A DNA stretch of 64,000 nt from Rhizobium sp. CCGE531 (GCF_003627795.1 NZ_CP032684.1:3201001-3265000); one strand, 5' to 3'; shown: positions 1 through 13,134, counted from the first letter of the stretch. Notes: generated from the letters alone by a model not told the origin. Translations and numbers: made by a program.

Positions 1-112
1 CCTCACTTCCATGGTAAAGAATTTGTTGACTTCGTTCCTTTAGTGTCACGCTCGGGCGAATGCCATTTGCTTCGCCGCACCGAAATCCAACGATTGATGG
101 ACACGGCTGTAG

Positions 113-1336
113 ATGACTGTAAACCGCAAAAACTCCCTTCGTGGTCTCGCTCTGGCGCTCGCGCTCGGCGCTTTTGCGGGATTCTTCCCCGTTAACGCCA
201 ACGCTGACCCTGGGTTCCAGAAATGGATCGCGGGCTTCTACGCCACCGCTGCAAAGAGCGGCATTACACAATCGACCTATCGCGATGCATTTGCCGGCGT
301 GACGGACCCCGACCCCACGGTCCTCGAAAAAGCGCAGTATCAACCGGAGTTCAAGTCCCAGATCTGGGACTACCTCGACTCCCGTGTCAATCCCTATACC
401 GTGGATATTGGCCGGAAGATGGCGGTCAAATATGCATCCACGCTGCGCGTGCTCGAGCAGCGCTTCGGCGTCGACAGAAACATCATGCTGGCGATCTGGT
501 CGATGGAATCGAACTACGGCGCCGTGCTGGCCAAGAACGATCGGCTGCATTATGTGCCCCGCGCGCTTGCGACGCTCGCCTACGCCGATCCCAAGCGGGC
601 CAATTATGCCAAGAAGCAGCTGGTCGCCGCACTGAAGATCCTGCAGAAGGGCGATATCTCGCGCAAGGAGCTGAACGGCTCCTGGGCCGGCGCCATGGGC
701 CATACGCAATTCATCCCGACAAGCTACCTGCTCTATGCCGTGGATGCCGACGGCAGCGGCCATCCAGACATCTGGAACTCCATCCCGGACGCCTTGGCGA
801 CCACGGCCAACCTTCTTGCCAAGAACGGCTGGGATGCGGGGCGCACATGGGGCTATGAAGTCGTTGTACCATCGGGCGGCAGCGCCCAGGCAGGCAAGAC
901 CCATACCGTCGCACAATGGGCAGCCCTTGGCTTCGTCCGTCCGAACGGCAAGAGCTTCCGCATGACCTCCGACCGCGCCCAGCTGAAGATGCCGGGCGGC
1001 TTGGATGGCCCGGGCTTCCTGATGACCGGCAACTTCTTCACCGTCAAGCGCTACAACGCCTCCGACAGCTATGCACTGGCCGTCGGCTTGCTCGCTGACC
1101 AGATCGCCGGCTATGGCGGCATGCAGCAATCCTGGCCGCGCCCGAGCGGTGCACTCGACGTCAAGCAGAAATTCGAGCTGCAGACGCGCCTGAAGGAACT
1201 CGGCTATTACGACGGCGTCGTCGACGGCAATTTCGGATCGGGCTCCAAGGCTGCGATATCAGCCCTTCAGCAACGCATGGGCATGGATGCGGATGGCGAG
1301 CCCTCGATGGGCCTGCTGAAGGCATTGCGCAAGTAG
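113..1336 (+). CDS. Lytic murein transglycosylase, MltB family, with peptidoglycan-binding domain
   Basis: Predicted periplasmic enzyme that cleaves the MurNAc-GlcNAc bond of peptidoglycan to give 1,6-anhydro ends. The 407-residue protein opens with a hydrophobic signal peptide (about residues 1-31, ending near NANA). A membrane-bound lytic transglycosylase B (SLT_2) domain follows to about residue 330. The catalytic glutamate is E132 in the motif WSMESNYG, and GAMGHTQFIPTSY is the typical second block. The last 60 residues form a PG_binding_1 domain. There is no lipobox, so it is probably soluble or wall-associated. It precedes another exported protein on the same strand. The family call is strong; the physiological role is inferred. 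Confidence 0.92.
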   Translation: MTVNRKNSLRGLALALALGAFAGFFPVNANADPGFQKWIAGFYATAAKSGITQSTYRDAFAGVTDPDPTVLEKAQYQPEFKSQIWDYLDSRVNPYTVDIGRKMAVKYASTLRVLEQRFGVDRNIMLAIWSMESNYGAVLAKNDRLHYVPRALATLAYADPKRANYAKKQLVAALKILQKGDISRKELNGSWAGAMGHTQFIPTSYLLYAVDADGSGHPDIWNSIPDALATTANLLAKNGWDAGRTWGYEVVVPSGGSAQAGKTHTVAQWAALGFVRPNGKSFRMTSDRAQLKMPGGLDGPGFLMTGNFFTVKRYNASDSYALAVGLLADQIAGYGGMQQSWPRPSGALDVKQKFELQTRLKELGYYDGVVDGNFGSGSKAAISALQQRMGMDADGEPSMGLLKALRK

Positions 1337-1415
1337 GCCGCATAGAACGAATCCTGGGTCGCTGGACGGGAAAAATGTCCTCATGCGACCGCGGAGCGTG
1401 AGCGGAAAAGAAGCT

Positions 1416-2606
1416 ATGATAAAACGACCTGCCCGCGCGACCATGACAACAGTAAGGATTGTCCTCACGGCATTTCTCGCGGCCGTCATCATGGTTGGCT
1501 GCCTGTCGAGCGTGGCCGAAGGGCAGGAACGGCCGCGCAGAAACCTGCTCGATATGCTGTTCGGCACCCGCGGACCCGACTATCCCGATCAATCCGCCGA
1601 CCAGCCGCCACCACGGCGAAAGGCCCAGCCGCGCAAGCGGCCGAGCCCGCCACCCCGCCAGCCGGTCGTGCAGCCGGAAACGCCGCCAGCGACAGAAAAG
1701 CTCCCCGATGCCAAGACCATCCTCGTCGTCGGCGACTTCCTGGCGAGCGGCCTGGCAACCGGACTGGAGGAGGCTTTCTCCACCTCCCCCGGCATTGTCG
1801 TCCAGTCGCGTGGCAATGTCGCTTCCGGCCTCGTCCGGCAGGACTATTACAACTGGCCCCAGCAATTGCCCGGCATGATCGATCAGTTGAAGCCGGCCAT
1901 GGTCGTCGTCATGATCGGCGCCAACGACCGCCAGCAGATGATCGGTGACGGGCTCAACGAGAAATACGGCACCGACCCGTGGTTCCTCGCCTATGAAGAG
2001 CGCGTGCAGCAATTTGCCAAGCTGGTGACGAGCCGTCATATTCCGCTGCTCTGGGTGGGGCTGCCTTCCTTCGGTTCGGACCAGTTGAGCGCCGGTGCGG
2101 TCAAGCTCAATCAGGTCTACCAAAGTCAGATGACCAGCGTCGGCGGCGAATTCATCGACATCTGGGACGGATTTACCGACCAGAACGGCGAGTTCATCGT
2201 CACCGGCTCCGATATGAACGGCCAGCAGGTTCGATTGAGGACGGCTGATGGCGTCAACCTGACGGCGGCCGGCAAGCGCAAGGTCGCCTTTTATGTCGAG
2301 AAGCCGGCGCGCCGGATATTGGGAGATCAGGCAAGCCCCGATATCACCCGCCTCGACACGGGCAATCCGCTGCCGGCACAGCAGGCCAACCTGCCCGCAA
2401 CCGAGATGGAAAAAATAACCCGCACGCAGCCGATCAGCCTCTCCGACCCCGATCTCGACGGCGGCTCGCAGCTTCTGGGCGGCACGCCCGCTCCCGCCGT
2501 GACGACACCCTCGCCACGCGATCTGCTCGTCGACAAGGGTCGAATGGATCCGGCGCCGGCCGGCCGCGTGGACGACTACCGGCTGCCAGGATCGTCGGCG
2601 CGGTAG
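1416..2606 (+). CDS. DUF459 SGNH-fold periplasmic protein, probably lacking the catalytic dyad
   Basis: About 396 residues from the ATG at 1416, which has an AAAAGAAG ribosome site just upstream; an ATG at 1383 is also in frame. An N-terminal membrane or signal segment (about residues 12-33) is followed by a proline/arginine-rich linker and an SGNH/GDSL-type domain of the DUF459 family. Block III is present as IGANDRQQ. Block I reads GDFLASG, with F108 where the nucleophilic serine is expected. The C-terminal block reads DGVNLTAAG, with N281 where the catalytic histidine is expected. As read, the usual Ser-His dyad is missing. Members of this family are thought to act on cell-envelope polymers, and the upstream gene is a lytic transglycosylase. 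Whether this one is an enzyme is open. Confidence 0.78.
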   Translation: MIKRPARATMTTVRIVLTAFLAAVIMVGCLSSVAEGQERPRRNLLDMLFGTRGPDYPDQSADQPPPRRKAQPRKRPSPPPRQPVVQPETPPATEKLPDAKTILVVGDFLASGLATGLEEAFSTSPGIVVQSRGNVASGLVRQDYYNWPQQLPGMIDQLKPAMVVVMIGANDRQQMIGDGLNEKYGTDPWFLAYEERVQQFAKLVTSRHIPLLWVGLPSFGSDQLSAGAVKLNQVYQSQMTSVGGEFIDIWDGFTDQNGEFIVTGSDMNGQQVRLRTADGVNLTAAGKRKVAFYVEKPARRILGDQASPDITRLDTGNPLPAQQANLPATEMEKITRTQPISLSDPDLDGGSQLLGGTPAPAVTTPSPRDLLVDKGRMDPAPAGRVDDYRLPGSSAR

Positions 2607-2660
2607 GTGCTGCGTCTGGCAGGCCGAGAAATCCTATAGGCGGGAACAGGACCAGCCGGT

Positions 2661-2701
2661 CAAAAACAAAGGAGGCCGGGTTCATCCCGAACCCGGCCTC
2701 C
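2661..2701 (-). terminator. Rho-independent terminator of gltBD
   Basis: A perfect 12-bp stem (2671-2682 with 2690-2701) and 7-nt loop. Read on the minus strand it is followed by a T-rich run (2661-2670), as expected 30 bases beyond the gltD stop. The plus-strand gene ending at 2606 gains no U-tract from it. Confidence 0.85.
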
Positions 2702-2730
2702 AATAACCTACGTGAAGACGGCGGCAAATC

Positions 2731-4185
2731 TTACTGCGGCAGAACCGTCGAGCCCATCAGTGCCTCGTCGATGGCGCGGGCGGCCTGGCGGCCCTCGCGG
2801 ATGGCCCAGACTACCAGCGACTGGCCGCGGCGAACGTCGCCGGCCGTCCAGAACTTGTCGATCGAAGTCTTGTAGTCTTTGTCGTTGGCAACGACGTTGG
2901 TCGAACCGCGGCGATCCGTGTTCAGCGTCAGCTTGCCGTCGAGTTCCTTCAGCACGCTGTCGTTGAACGGGCCGCGGAAGCCGATGGCGATGAAGGCGAG
3001 ATCGGCGCGGATGACGAATTCCGTGCCGGCGATCGGCTTGCGGCGCTCATCCACTTCGCAGCACTTCACGCCCGTCAGCATGCCGTCTTCGCCGATGAAT
3101 TCTAGCGTCGCGACCTGGAATTCACGAACCGCACCTTCGGCCTGGGAGGACGACGTGCGCATCTTCGTCGCCCAGAACGGCCAGACGGCGAGCTTGTCTT
3201 CCTTTTCCGGCGGCTGCGGGCGGATGTCGAGCTGGGTCACCTTCACCGCACCCTGGCGAAATGCCGTGCCGACGCAGTCCGACGCCGTATCGCCGCCGCC
3301 GACGACGACGATATGCTTGCCGCCGGCAAGGATCGGATCGCCGGGCCAGCCGACGCTATCGATATTTTCGCGGCCGACGCGGCGGTTCTGCTGCACAAGA
3401 TAGGGCATGGCATCATGGACGCCGGCAAGCTCGACGCCGGGAATGCCTGCCTCGCGCGGAGTTTCCGAGCCGCCGCAATAGAGAACGGCATCATGGTCCG
3501 CCAGAAGCTGCTCCACCTTGACATCGACGCCGACATTGACGCCGCAATGGAAGGTGACGCCCTCGCCCTTCATCTGCTCGACGCGGCGGTCGATGAAGTT
3601 CTTTTCCATCTTGAAGTCCGGGATGCCATAGCGCAGCAGGCCGCCGGCCTTGCTTTCGCGCTCGTAGAGATGAACCTCATGGCCGGCGCGGCCGAGCTGC
3701 TGGGCGGCCGCCATGCCGGCGGGGCCCGAGCCGATGATCGCGACCTTCTTGCCTGTATGCACGGTTGCCGGCTGCGGGCGGATGAAGCCGAGTTCATAGG
3801 CCTTGTCGGCAATCGCCTGCTCCACGGTCTTGATGGCGACCGGCGCATCTTCCAGGTTCAGCGTGCAGGCCTCCTCGCAGGGTGCGGGGCAGACCCGGCC
3901 GGTGAATTCCGGGAAGTTGTTGGTCGAATGCAGGTTGTGGATCGCCTGCTCCCAATTGTTATTGTAGACGAGGTCGTTCCAATCGGGGATCTGGTTGTGC
4001 ACCGGGCAGCCGGTCGGGCCGTGGCAATAGGGAATGCCACAGTCCATGCAGCGGGCTGCCTGTTTCTGCACTTCCTGGTCCGACATGGGGATCGTGAATT
4101 CACGGAAATGCCGGATGCGATCCGACGCCGGCTGATACTTCGCCACCTGCCGGTCGATTTCCAAGAAGCCTGTTACCTTGCCCAT
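2731..4185 (-). CDS. gltD: Glutamate synthase [NADPH] small (beta) subunit
   Basis: 484 residues, the usual length. It transfers electrons from NADPH through FAD and iron-sulfur clusters to the large subunit for glutamate formation from glutamine and 2-oxoglutarate. The N-terminal cysteine-rich region is clear (CMDCGIPYCHGPTGCP and CPAPCEEAC). An FAD-binding GSGPAGMAAA motif follows, then an NADPH-binding VVGGGDTASD motif. The C-terminal TAGDVRRGQSLVVWA segment contacts FAD. It lies 177 bases downstream of gltB on the same strand, with a strong terminator behind it, so gltB-gltD is very probably one operon. Confidence 0.97.
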   Translation of the reverse strand: MGKVTGFLEIDRQVAKYQPASDRIRHFREFTIPMSDQEVQKQAARCMDCGIPYCHGPTGCPVHNQIPDWNDLVYNNNWEQAIHNLHSTNNFPEFTGRVCPAPCEEACTLNLEDAPVAIKTVEQAIADKAYELGFIRPQPATVHTGKKVAIIGSGPAGMAAAQQLGRAGHEVHLYERESKAGGLLRYGIPDFKMEKNFIDRRVEQMKGEGVTFHCGVNVGVDVKVEQLLADHDAVLYCGGSETPREAGIPGVELAGVHDAMPYLVQQNRRVGRENIDSVGWPGDPILAGGKHIVVVGGGDTASDCVGTAFRQGAVKVTQLDIRPQPPEKEDKLAVWPFWATKMRTSSSQAEGAVREFQVATLEFIGEDGMLTGVKCCEVDERRKPIAGTEFVIRADLAFIAIGFRGPFNDSVLKELDGKLTLNTDRRGSTNVVANDKDYKTSIDKFWTAGDVRRGQSLVVWAIREGRQAARAIDEALMGSTVLPQ

Positions 4186-4296
4186 GCTTTCGTTTCCTCA
4201 CTCTAAAAGAGGAGCTTATGGCTCCCGTGCCTGAGGGTCATCCAAGTTTCCCTGTCCGGCACTTTAATTCAAATCCGATTCCGCTGTTCGACAGTC

Positions 4297-4355
4297 GCGA
4301 TCGCCAGGGCGGCGATCGCAGTGCGAGGCGAAACCCTCGGCTGGCTTTTGAGCCG
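4297..4355 (-). other. Two hairpins in the gltB-gltD spacer
   Basis: The 177-base spacer holds a 9-bp stem (4297-4305 with 4311-4319, arms GCGATCGCC and GGCGATCGC) and a second imperfect stem (4338-4342 with 4351-4355). Neither has a U-tract. They may stabilise the gltB message end or adjust the subunit ratio; that role is inference. Confidence 0.45.
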
Positions 4356-4362
4356 GGGCGGA

Positions 4363-9102
<4,740 letters not shown>

Positions 9103-9316
9103 CGTCTTCCCTCCGGTAAGGCCCGCGTCGCGGGCGCTCCTTCGTCCCGCGCGGTCCGTTTCCGGGGCCGACGCGCGACAGCGCTGTTGCATTGTGAAGA
9201 TCCGGCCGCGAACCGCGACCCCCACGGGGGAGCCCGTCGTCAGCGTTCCGCGCCTTGCTATTCCACCGCCGCATTGCCGATCGCCTGAAAGGCTTGAAAA
9301 GGCATGCTCCGGATAA

Positions 9317-9345
9317 CTATAGCTTGAAATCCCGACATCGTCAGG
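9317..9345 (-). promoter_or_regulatory. Sigma-70-type promoter of gltB
   Basis: On the minus strand, CCTGAC (9340-9345) and CTATAG (9317-9322) are separated by exactly 17 bases, close to the rhizobial consensus CTTGAC-N17-CTATAT. It predicts a leader of about 205 bases before the gltB start at 9102. Confidence 0.6.
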
Positions 9346-9380
9346 ACCCTCCAGCACATCTTCGGCCTCGGCGGCCAAAA

Positions 9381-9401
9381 TAGGACAGCAACACTGTCCT
9401 A
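9381..9401. promoter_or_regulatory. Perfect palindrome upstream of gltB, operator candidate
   Basis: TAGGACAG and CTGTCCTA form perfect 8-bp arms around a 5-base centre. The site lies about 40 bases upstream of the gltB -35 box, and also upstream of the divergent aldolase gene. Its size and symmetry fit a dimeric regulator. It lies inside a gene-free stretch of 567 bases (9103-9669) that otherwise holds the two divergent promoters and AT-rich DNA. Confidence 0.5.
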
Positions 9402-9584
9402 ATTCATCAGCTCTATGCCAGAAAGCGACCGCCTTCGCAAGAGCAAAACGGCAAAATTTCGTCAGCGAAAGACTGAAGATTGCCAATGCCGCATAAATCA
9501 AGCAATAAAGTTTCGCTGCGGCGCATCATTTTATTTATTGATTGCGTACATCAATTTCTGTGATGCATTCTTCAAGTTCATGCG

Positions 9585-9613
9585 CTTGATAGGTTCTTGC
9601 ATTGGCGTAATGT
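9585..9613 (+). promoter_or_regulatory. Promoter of the threonine aldolase gene
   Basis: CTTGAT (9585-9590), a 17-base spacer, then TAATGT (9608-9613). It would start transcription about 50 bases before the ATG at 9670 and overlaps the in-frame ATG at 9610. This supports 9670 as the true start. Confidence 0.5.
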
Positions 9614-9669
9614 CCCGCCGGGCCTATTTATCCCGCCTGCAATTCACTCCTTACAATTGGTGTACTCTA

Positions 9670-10716
9670 ATGTTTTTTGCCTCTGATAACTGGGCCGGCG
9701 CCCATTCCAAGATCGCGGAACGTCTGCTTGCCGAGTCCGGCGGCTTTGCGACCGCATACGGCTTGAGCGATCTGGATCAGAAAGTAGAGGCAAAGTTTTC
9801 GGAGATCTTCGAGCGCGACGTCGCCGTCTTCTTCGTTGCGACCGGCTCCGCCGCCAATTCATTGTCGCTCGCCAGCGTCCAGAAGCCAGGCGGCATCACC
9901 TTCTGCCACAGCGAGGCGCATGTTTCCGAGGACGAATGCGGTTCGCCGGACTTCTTCAGCAGCGCGCGTCTGGCAACGGTCAAGGGTGGGTCCGGCAAGA
10001 TCGACCCTGAAGCGCTGGCCGCGAAAATTGCCCGCTTCCCGCAGGATGCCATCCATCACGGCCGCGCCGCCGCCGTGACGATCACCCAGGCAACCGAGAT
10101 CGGCACTGTCTATTCGCTCGACGAGATCGATGCCATCGCCGCCGTCGCCAAGGCGGACGGCCTGCCGCTGCATATGGACGGCGCGCGCTTCGCCAACGCC
10201 CTGGTCGCGCTCGGCACCAGCCCTGCCGAGATGACCTGGAAGCGCGGCGTCGACATCCTTTCCTTCGGCGGCACCAAGAACGGCTGCTGGTGCGCCGAGG
10301 CGATCGTCTTCTTCGATCCCGAGAAGGCAAAGGAAATGCACTTCATCCGCAAGCGCGCCGCCCAGCTTTTCTCGAAATCCCGCTTCATCGCCGCCCAGTT
10401 CGACGGTTATTTCCAGGACGGCCTCTGGCTCGATCTGGCCCGCCATTCCAATGGCATGGCCGATCGCCTGCGCGCCGGCATCGAAAATGCGCGAGGCGCC
10501 CGCCTCGCCTGGCCGACGGCGTCGAACGAGATTTTCGCGATCATACCGAAATCCTCTGCCAAGACAGCCGAGGACAAGGGGGCGAAGTTCTACGAATGGC
10601 CGATCCCGGAATCGCAACCGGATCTGGTCGGCAATGATGAAACCCTGATCCGTCTCGTGACGAGCTTCGCCACGACCGAGGCCGATGTGGCGAACTTTCT
10701 CGCCTGCCTGGCCTGA
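9670..10716 (+). CDS. ltaE: Low-specificity L-threonine aldolase
   Basis: 348 residues from the ATG at 9670 (MFFASDNWAG), the normal N-terminus and length of the family; an open frame extends upstream to 9415 without conserved features. It is a PLP enzyme of fold type I that cleaves threonine or allo-threonine to glycine and acetaldehyde. The PLP lysine is K203 in SFGGTKNG. HMDGARFANA carries the cofactor-binding aspartate, and HSEAHVSEDE is typical of the substrate region. It is a single gene divergent from gltB. Glycine made here links loosely to the sarcosine and one-carbon genes at 46-51 kb. Confidence 0.93.
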   Translation: MFFASDNWAGAHSKIAERLLAESGGFATAYGLSDLDQKVEAKFSEIFERDVAVFFVATGSAANSLSLASVQKPGGITFCHSEAHVSEDECGSPDFFSSARLATVKGGSGKIDPEALAAKIARFPQDAIHHGRAAAVTITQATEIGTVYSLDEIDAIAAVAKADGLPLHMDGARFANALVALGTSPAEMTWKRGVDILSFGGTKNGCWCAEAIVFFDPEKAKEMHFIRKRAAQLFSKSRFIAAQFDGYFQDGLWLDLARHSNGMADRLRAGIENARGARLAWPTASNEIFAIIPKSSAKTAEDKGAKFYEWPIPESQPDLVGNDETLIRLVTSFATTEADVANFLACLA

Positions 10717-10730
10717 CCGCATAAAAAAGA

Positions 10731-10762
10731 GCGCCGGAGCCGGCTTCGAGCCGGACGGCGCC
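10731..10762 (-). terminator. Terminator for the small membrane-protein gene
   Basis: A two-part hairpin: outer stem 10731-10736 with 10756-10761, inner stem 10740-10745 with 10749-10754. On the minus strand it is followed by TCTTTTTTAT, a clear U-tract. It lies 21 bases past the stop of the 45-residue gene at 10783-10920. On the plus strand there is no U-tract, though the hairpin may also stabilise the aldolase message end. Confidence 0.75.
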
Positions 10763-10782
10763 AAAAATGGCGACAACGAGGG

Positions 10783-10920
10783 TTAGTTTTGTTTCCGATA
10801 GGCGAATATTGCAAAGTTCGATAAATCATCGCGATCGGACGCGGGCTTATGATGAATGATCATCGTCATTGCCGCGACGCAGACTACAAGTCCGGAAATG
10901 AAGATGGCATCATATGTCAT
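10783..10920 (-). CDS. Small single-span membrane protein, 45 residues, function unknown
   Basis: The frame begins MTYDAIFISGLVVCVAAM and ends FAIFAYRKQN. A GGGAGGA ribosome site lies at good spacing before the ATG at 10920. Residues 4-22 are a hydrophobic span; the rest is short, charged and histidine-containing (HHKPASDRDD). A U-tailed hairpin terminator lies 21 bases downstream, so the gene has its own translation and termination signals. I do not recognise a family. It does not overlap any other gene. It could be a stress-type small membrane protein, but that is a guess. Confidence 0.6.
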   Translation of the reverse strand: MTYDAIFISGLVVCVAAMTMIIHHKPASDRDDLSNFAIFAYRKQN

Positions 10921-10996
10921 CGGGACGGATATCCTCCCGCAGTTCACCCATCGCCACCTAAGATAGCAGCGGAAGCTGACTTTGAACTGAAACCCA

Positions 10997-11052
10997 CGCG
11001 CCGTAAGTCACGGCGCGAGAAAGAAAACGACAGCCGGCAAAGGAGATGCCGG
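10997..11052. other. Two hairpins in the spacer behind the LysR gene
   Basis: The 198-base spacer holds an 8-bp perfect stem (10997-11004 with 11010-11017) and a 6-bp stem (11034-11039 with 11047-11052, CCGGCA and TGCCGG). The second could be a weak terminator for the minus-strand LysR gene, which ends at 11119. Neither has a good U-tract. Confidence 0.35.
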
Positions 11053-11118
11053 AAAATTCCCAGCGCTATCCGCATGATCCGCATTGCTTTTATCGTGAGG
11101 TCGCGATTGGCATCACAC

Positions 11119-11976
11119 TCAGTTCGATTTTGGCCCCCGGACCTTTGTCAGAATGTCTTCCGACAGGGCGTTGATCAGCAGTTGATTGGCGCCCTTGCGC
11201 GGCACCAGCACGAATTCGACATCCTCCAGCGCCGGCAGCCAGCCCGGCGTAATCTCGCTCAAGCCGGCAGGCGCCATGCTCTGCGGCTGGACGAGAACGC
11301 CCATGCCAGCGCGGGCAGCCGCCGTCAGCCCGCTGAGGCTGCCGCAGGTGCAGACGATTCGCCACGGCACCTGCTGCCGGCGTAACGCCTCCAGCGCCGC
11401 CGCACGAGTAACGCTGGGCGCGGGAAAGGCAATCAACGGCAAAGGTGCCGCAAGCCTGCGAATGCGCTCCGGATCGCGCGCCAGCCAGACCAGCGGCTCG
11501 CGATAGACGAGCTTGCCCCTTGCATCGCCGAGCCGGCGCTTGGCAAGCACCAGATCGAGATCGCCATTGTCCTGCATTTCATAGAGCGTGCCGCTGAGCG
11601 CGACCGTCAGCTCGAGATCGACGGACGGATGCGAGCGGACGAATTCCTCCAGCACGTCGGGAAGCTGGCTGGTGACGAAATCCTCGGAAACGCCGAGCCG
11701 AAGATTGCCGCGCAGGCTGTTGCCGGCAAAAAGTTGCCGCACCTCCCCTTCGATCGACAGCATCTGGCGTGCATGCCCGAGCAAGGCCTCGCCGTCGCCG
11801 GTCAGGATGACCCGATGCGTGTCGCGCGCCAGCAACTTGCGGCCGAGCTCCGTCTCCAGCCGCTGTATATGCTGGCTGACGGTCGATTGTCCGAGGCCGA
11901 GCCGTTCCGCCGCCAGCGTGAAGCTGCCCATCTGCTCGACGGCGACGAAGCTGCGCAACTGGGTAAGGTCTAGCAT
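11119..11976 (-). CDS. LysR-family transcriptional regulator
   Basis: 285 residues. An N-terminal winged helix-turn-helix (LRSFVAVEQMGSFTLAAERL, then QSTVSQHIQRLE) is followed by a LysR substrate-binding domain from about residue 88. The gene is divergent from a YfeH-type transporter, with only 110 bases between them. This arrangement usually means the regulator controls the neighbour and itself. Two inverted repeats in the spacer, one of them an ATC-N9-GAT LysR box, fit this. The inducer cannot be read from the sequence. Confidence 0.93.
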   Translation of the reverse strand: MLDLTQLRSFVAVEQMGSFTLAAERLGLGQSTVSQHIQRLETELGRKLLARDTHRVILTGDGEALLGHARQMLSIEGEVRQLFAGNSLRGNLRLGVSEDFVTSQLPDVLEEFVRSHPSVDLELTVALSGTLYEMQDNGDLDLVLAKRRLGDARGKLVYREPLVWLARDPERIRRLAAPLPLIAFPAPSVTRAAALEALRRQQVPWRIVCTCGSLSGLTAAARAGMGVLVQPQSMAPAGLSEITPGWLPALEDVEFVLVPRKGANQLLINALSEDILTKVRGPKSN

Positions 11977-11981
11977 CGCGC

Positions 11982-12000
11982 TTATCCTATATTACGATAA
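11982..12000. promoter_or_regulatory. LysR-type box (ATC-N9-GAT)
   Basis: TTATC and GATAA arms around 9 bases give the classic LysR motif ATC-N9-GAT (T-N11-A). It lies 6 bases upstream of the regulator's own start codon, so autoregulation is likely. Confidence 0.55.
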
Positions 12001-12003
12001 CTG

Positions 12004-12050
12004 TTATTCCTTGCATCGTGGATCAGGATAGGTCTATCTGCAAGGAATAA
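12004..12050. promoter_or_regulatory. Long-range 12-bp perfect inverted repeat between LysR gene and transporter
   Basis: TTATTCCTTGCA (12004-12015) recurs as its exact reverse complement at 12039-12050, with 23 bases between. Arm centres are 35 bases apart, a little over three helical turns. It ends 36 bases before the transporter start. It could be a two-site operator or a cruciform or RNA stem in the leader. Confidence 0.55.
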
Positions 12051-12086
12051 TCTTCAAGACTTATAACTGCGATTGGGGTAGGCACG

Positions 12087-13109
12087 ATGCGCCGCTTTCT
12101 TCCTGACACCTTCACCATGCTGCTGGTGCTCACTGTTCTGACGGCGTCCTTCTTTCCGGTGCAGGGTGCAAGCGCTCACTATTTCGGCATCGCCACCAAC
12201 TTCGCCATCGGGCTGCTGTTCTTCCTGCATGGCGCGCGCCTGTCGCGCGATGTCGTCATCGCTGGCATGCTGCACTGGCGGCTGCATCTCGTCATTCTGC
12301 TGACGACCTTCGGCATCTTCCCTCTGCTGGTGCTGGCCATGGGCCATATCGTCCCGAACAGCATCCTGCCCGTGTCGCTCTATACCGGCATGCTGTTCCT
12401 GAGCGTGCTGCCCTCGACGGTGCAATCCTCCATCGCCTTCACCTCCATCGCCGGCGGCAACGTGCCCGCCGCGATTTGCGCCGCCTCCGCCTCCAACATT
12501 TTCGGCATGTTTCTGACGCCGCTGCTCGTCGGCATCCTGTTTTCGGTCGGCGGCCAGGGCGGCTTTTCCTGGGATGTCCTGTGGCAGATCATGCTGCAGC
12601 TGCTCGCTCCCTTCATCGCCGGCCAGTTGCTGCAGCCTTGGATCGGCGGCTGGATCCGCTCGAAGAAGAAGATCCTGATGCCGGTCGATCGCGGCTCGAT
12701 CCTCATGGTCGTCTATTCCGCCTTCAGCGAGGCCGTGGTCGAGGGGCTGTGGCACACGTTTTCGGTGATCGACATCGCCACCGTCATCGTCGCCAACATG
12801 GTGCTGCTCGCGATGGTGATCTGCATCACCATGTTCGGCAGCCGCGCCCTTGGCTTCTCGAAGGTTGACGAGATCACCATCACCTTCTGCGGCTCGAAGA
12901 AGTCGCTGGCAAGCGGCGTGCCGATGGCCAACGTCATCTTCGCCGGCCAGGGCATCGGCGCCATCGTGCTGCCGCTCATGCTGTTCCATCAGATCCAGCT
13001 GATGACCTGCGCCGTGCTTGCCCAGAAATATGCCGACGCGGCCAAGCGACGCGAGGCTGCGAAGGCACAGGCAGACGCAAAATCAGGCGAAGCCACCAAC
13101 GCGGCCTGA
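12087..13109 (+). CDS. Bile acid:sodium symporter family transporter (YfeH-like)
   Basis: 340-residue inner-membrane protein with about nine or ten hydrophobic spans and an alanine/lysine-rich C-terminal tail. It matches the SBF-like family (PF13593, E. coli YfeH). Typical stretches are LFFLHGARLSRD near the start, SVLPSTVQSSIAFTSIAGGN, and CGSKKSLASGVPMA near the end. It presumably transports an organic anion with Na+ or H+; the substrate is unknown. It is divergent from a LysR regulator that probably controls it. Confidence 0.88.
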   Translation: MRRFLPDTFTMLLVLTVLTASFFPVQGASAHYFGIATNFAIGLLFFLHGARLSRDVVIAGMLHWRLHLVILLTTFGIFPLLVLAMGHIVPNSILPVSLYTGMLFLSVLPSTVQSSIAFTSIAGGNVPAAICAASASNIFGMFLTPLLVGILFSVGGQGGFSWDVLWQIMLQLLAPFIAGQLLQPWIGGWIRSKKKILMPVDRGSILMVVYSAFSEAVVEGLWHTFSVIDIATVIVANMVLLAMVICITMFGSRALGFSKVDEITITFCGSKKSLASGVPMANVIFAGQGIGAIVLPLMLFHQIQLMTCAVLAQKYADAAKRREAAKAQADAKSGEATNAA

Positions 13110-13134
13110 GCCCTTCGACATCACGACAAAGCAA

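Noticed and set aside
12054..12989. 311-codon frame antisense to the transporter
   Set aside because: The translation is almost only H, D, E, Q and G, typical of the antisense of a hydrophobic membrane protein.
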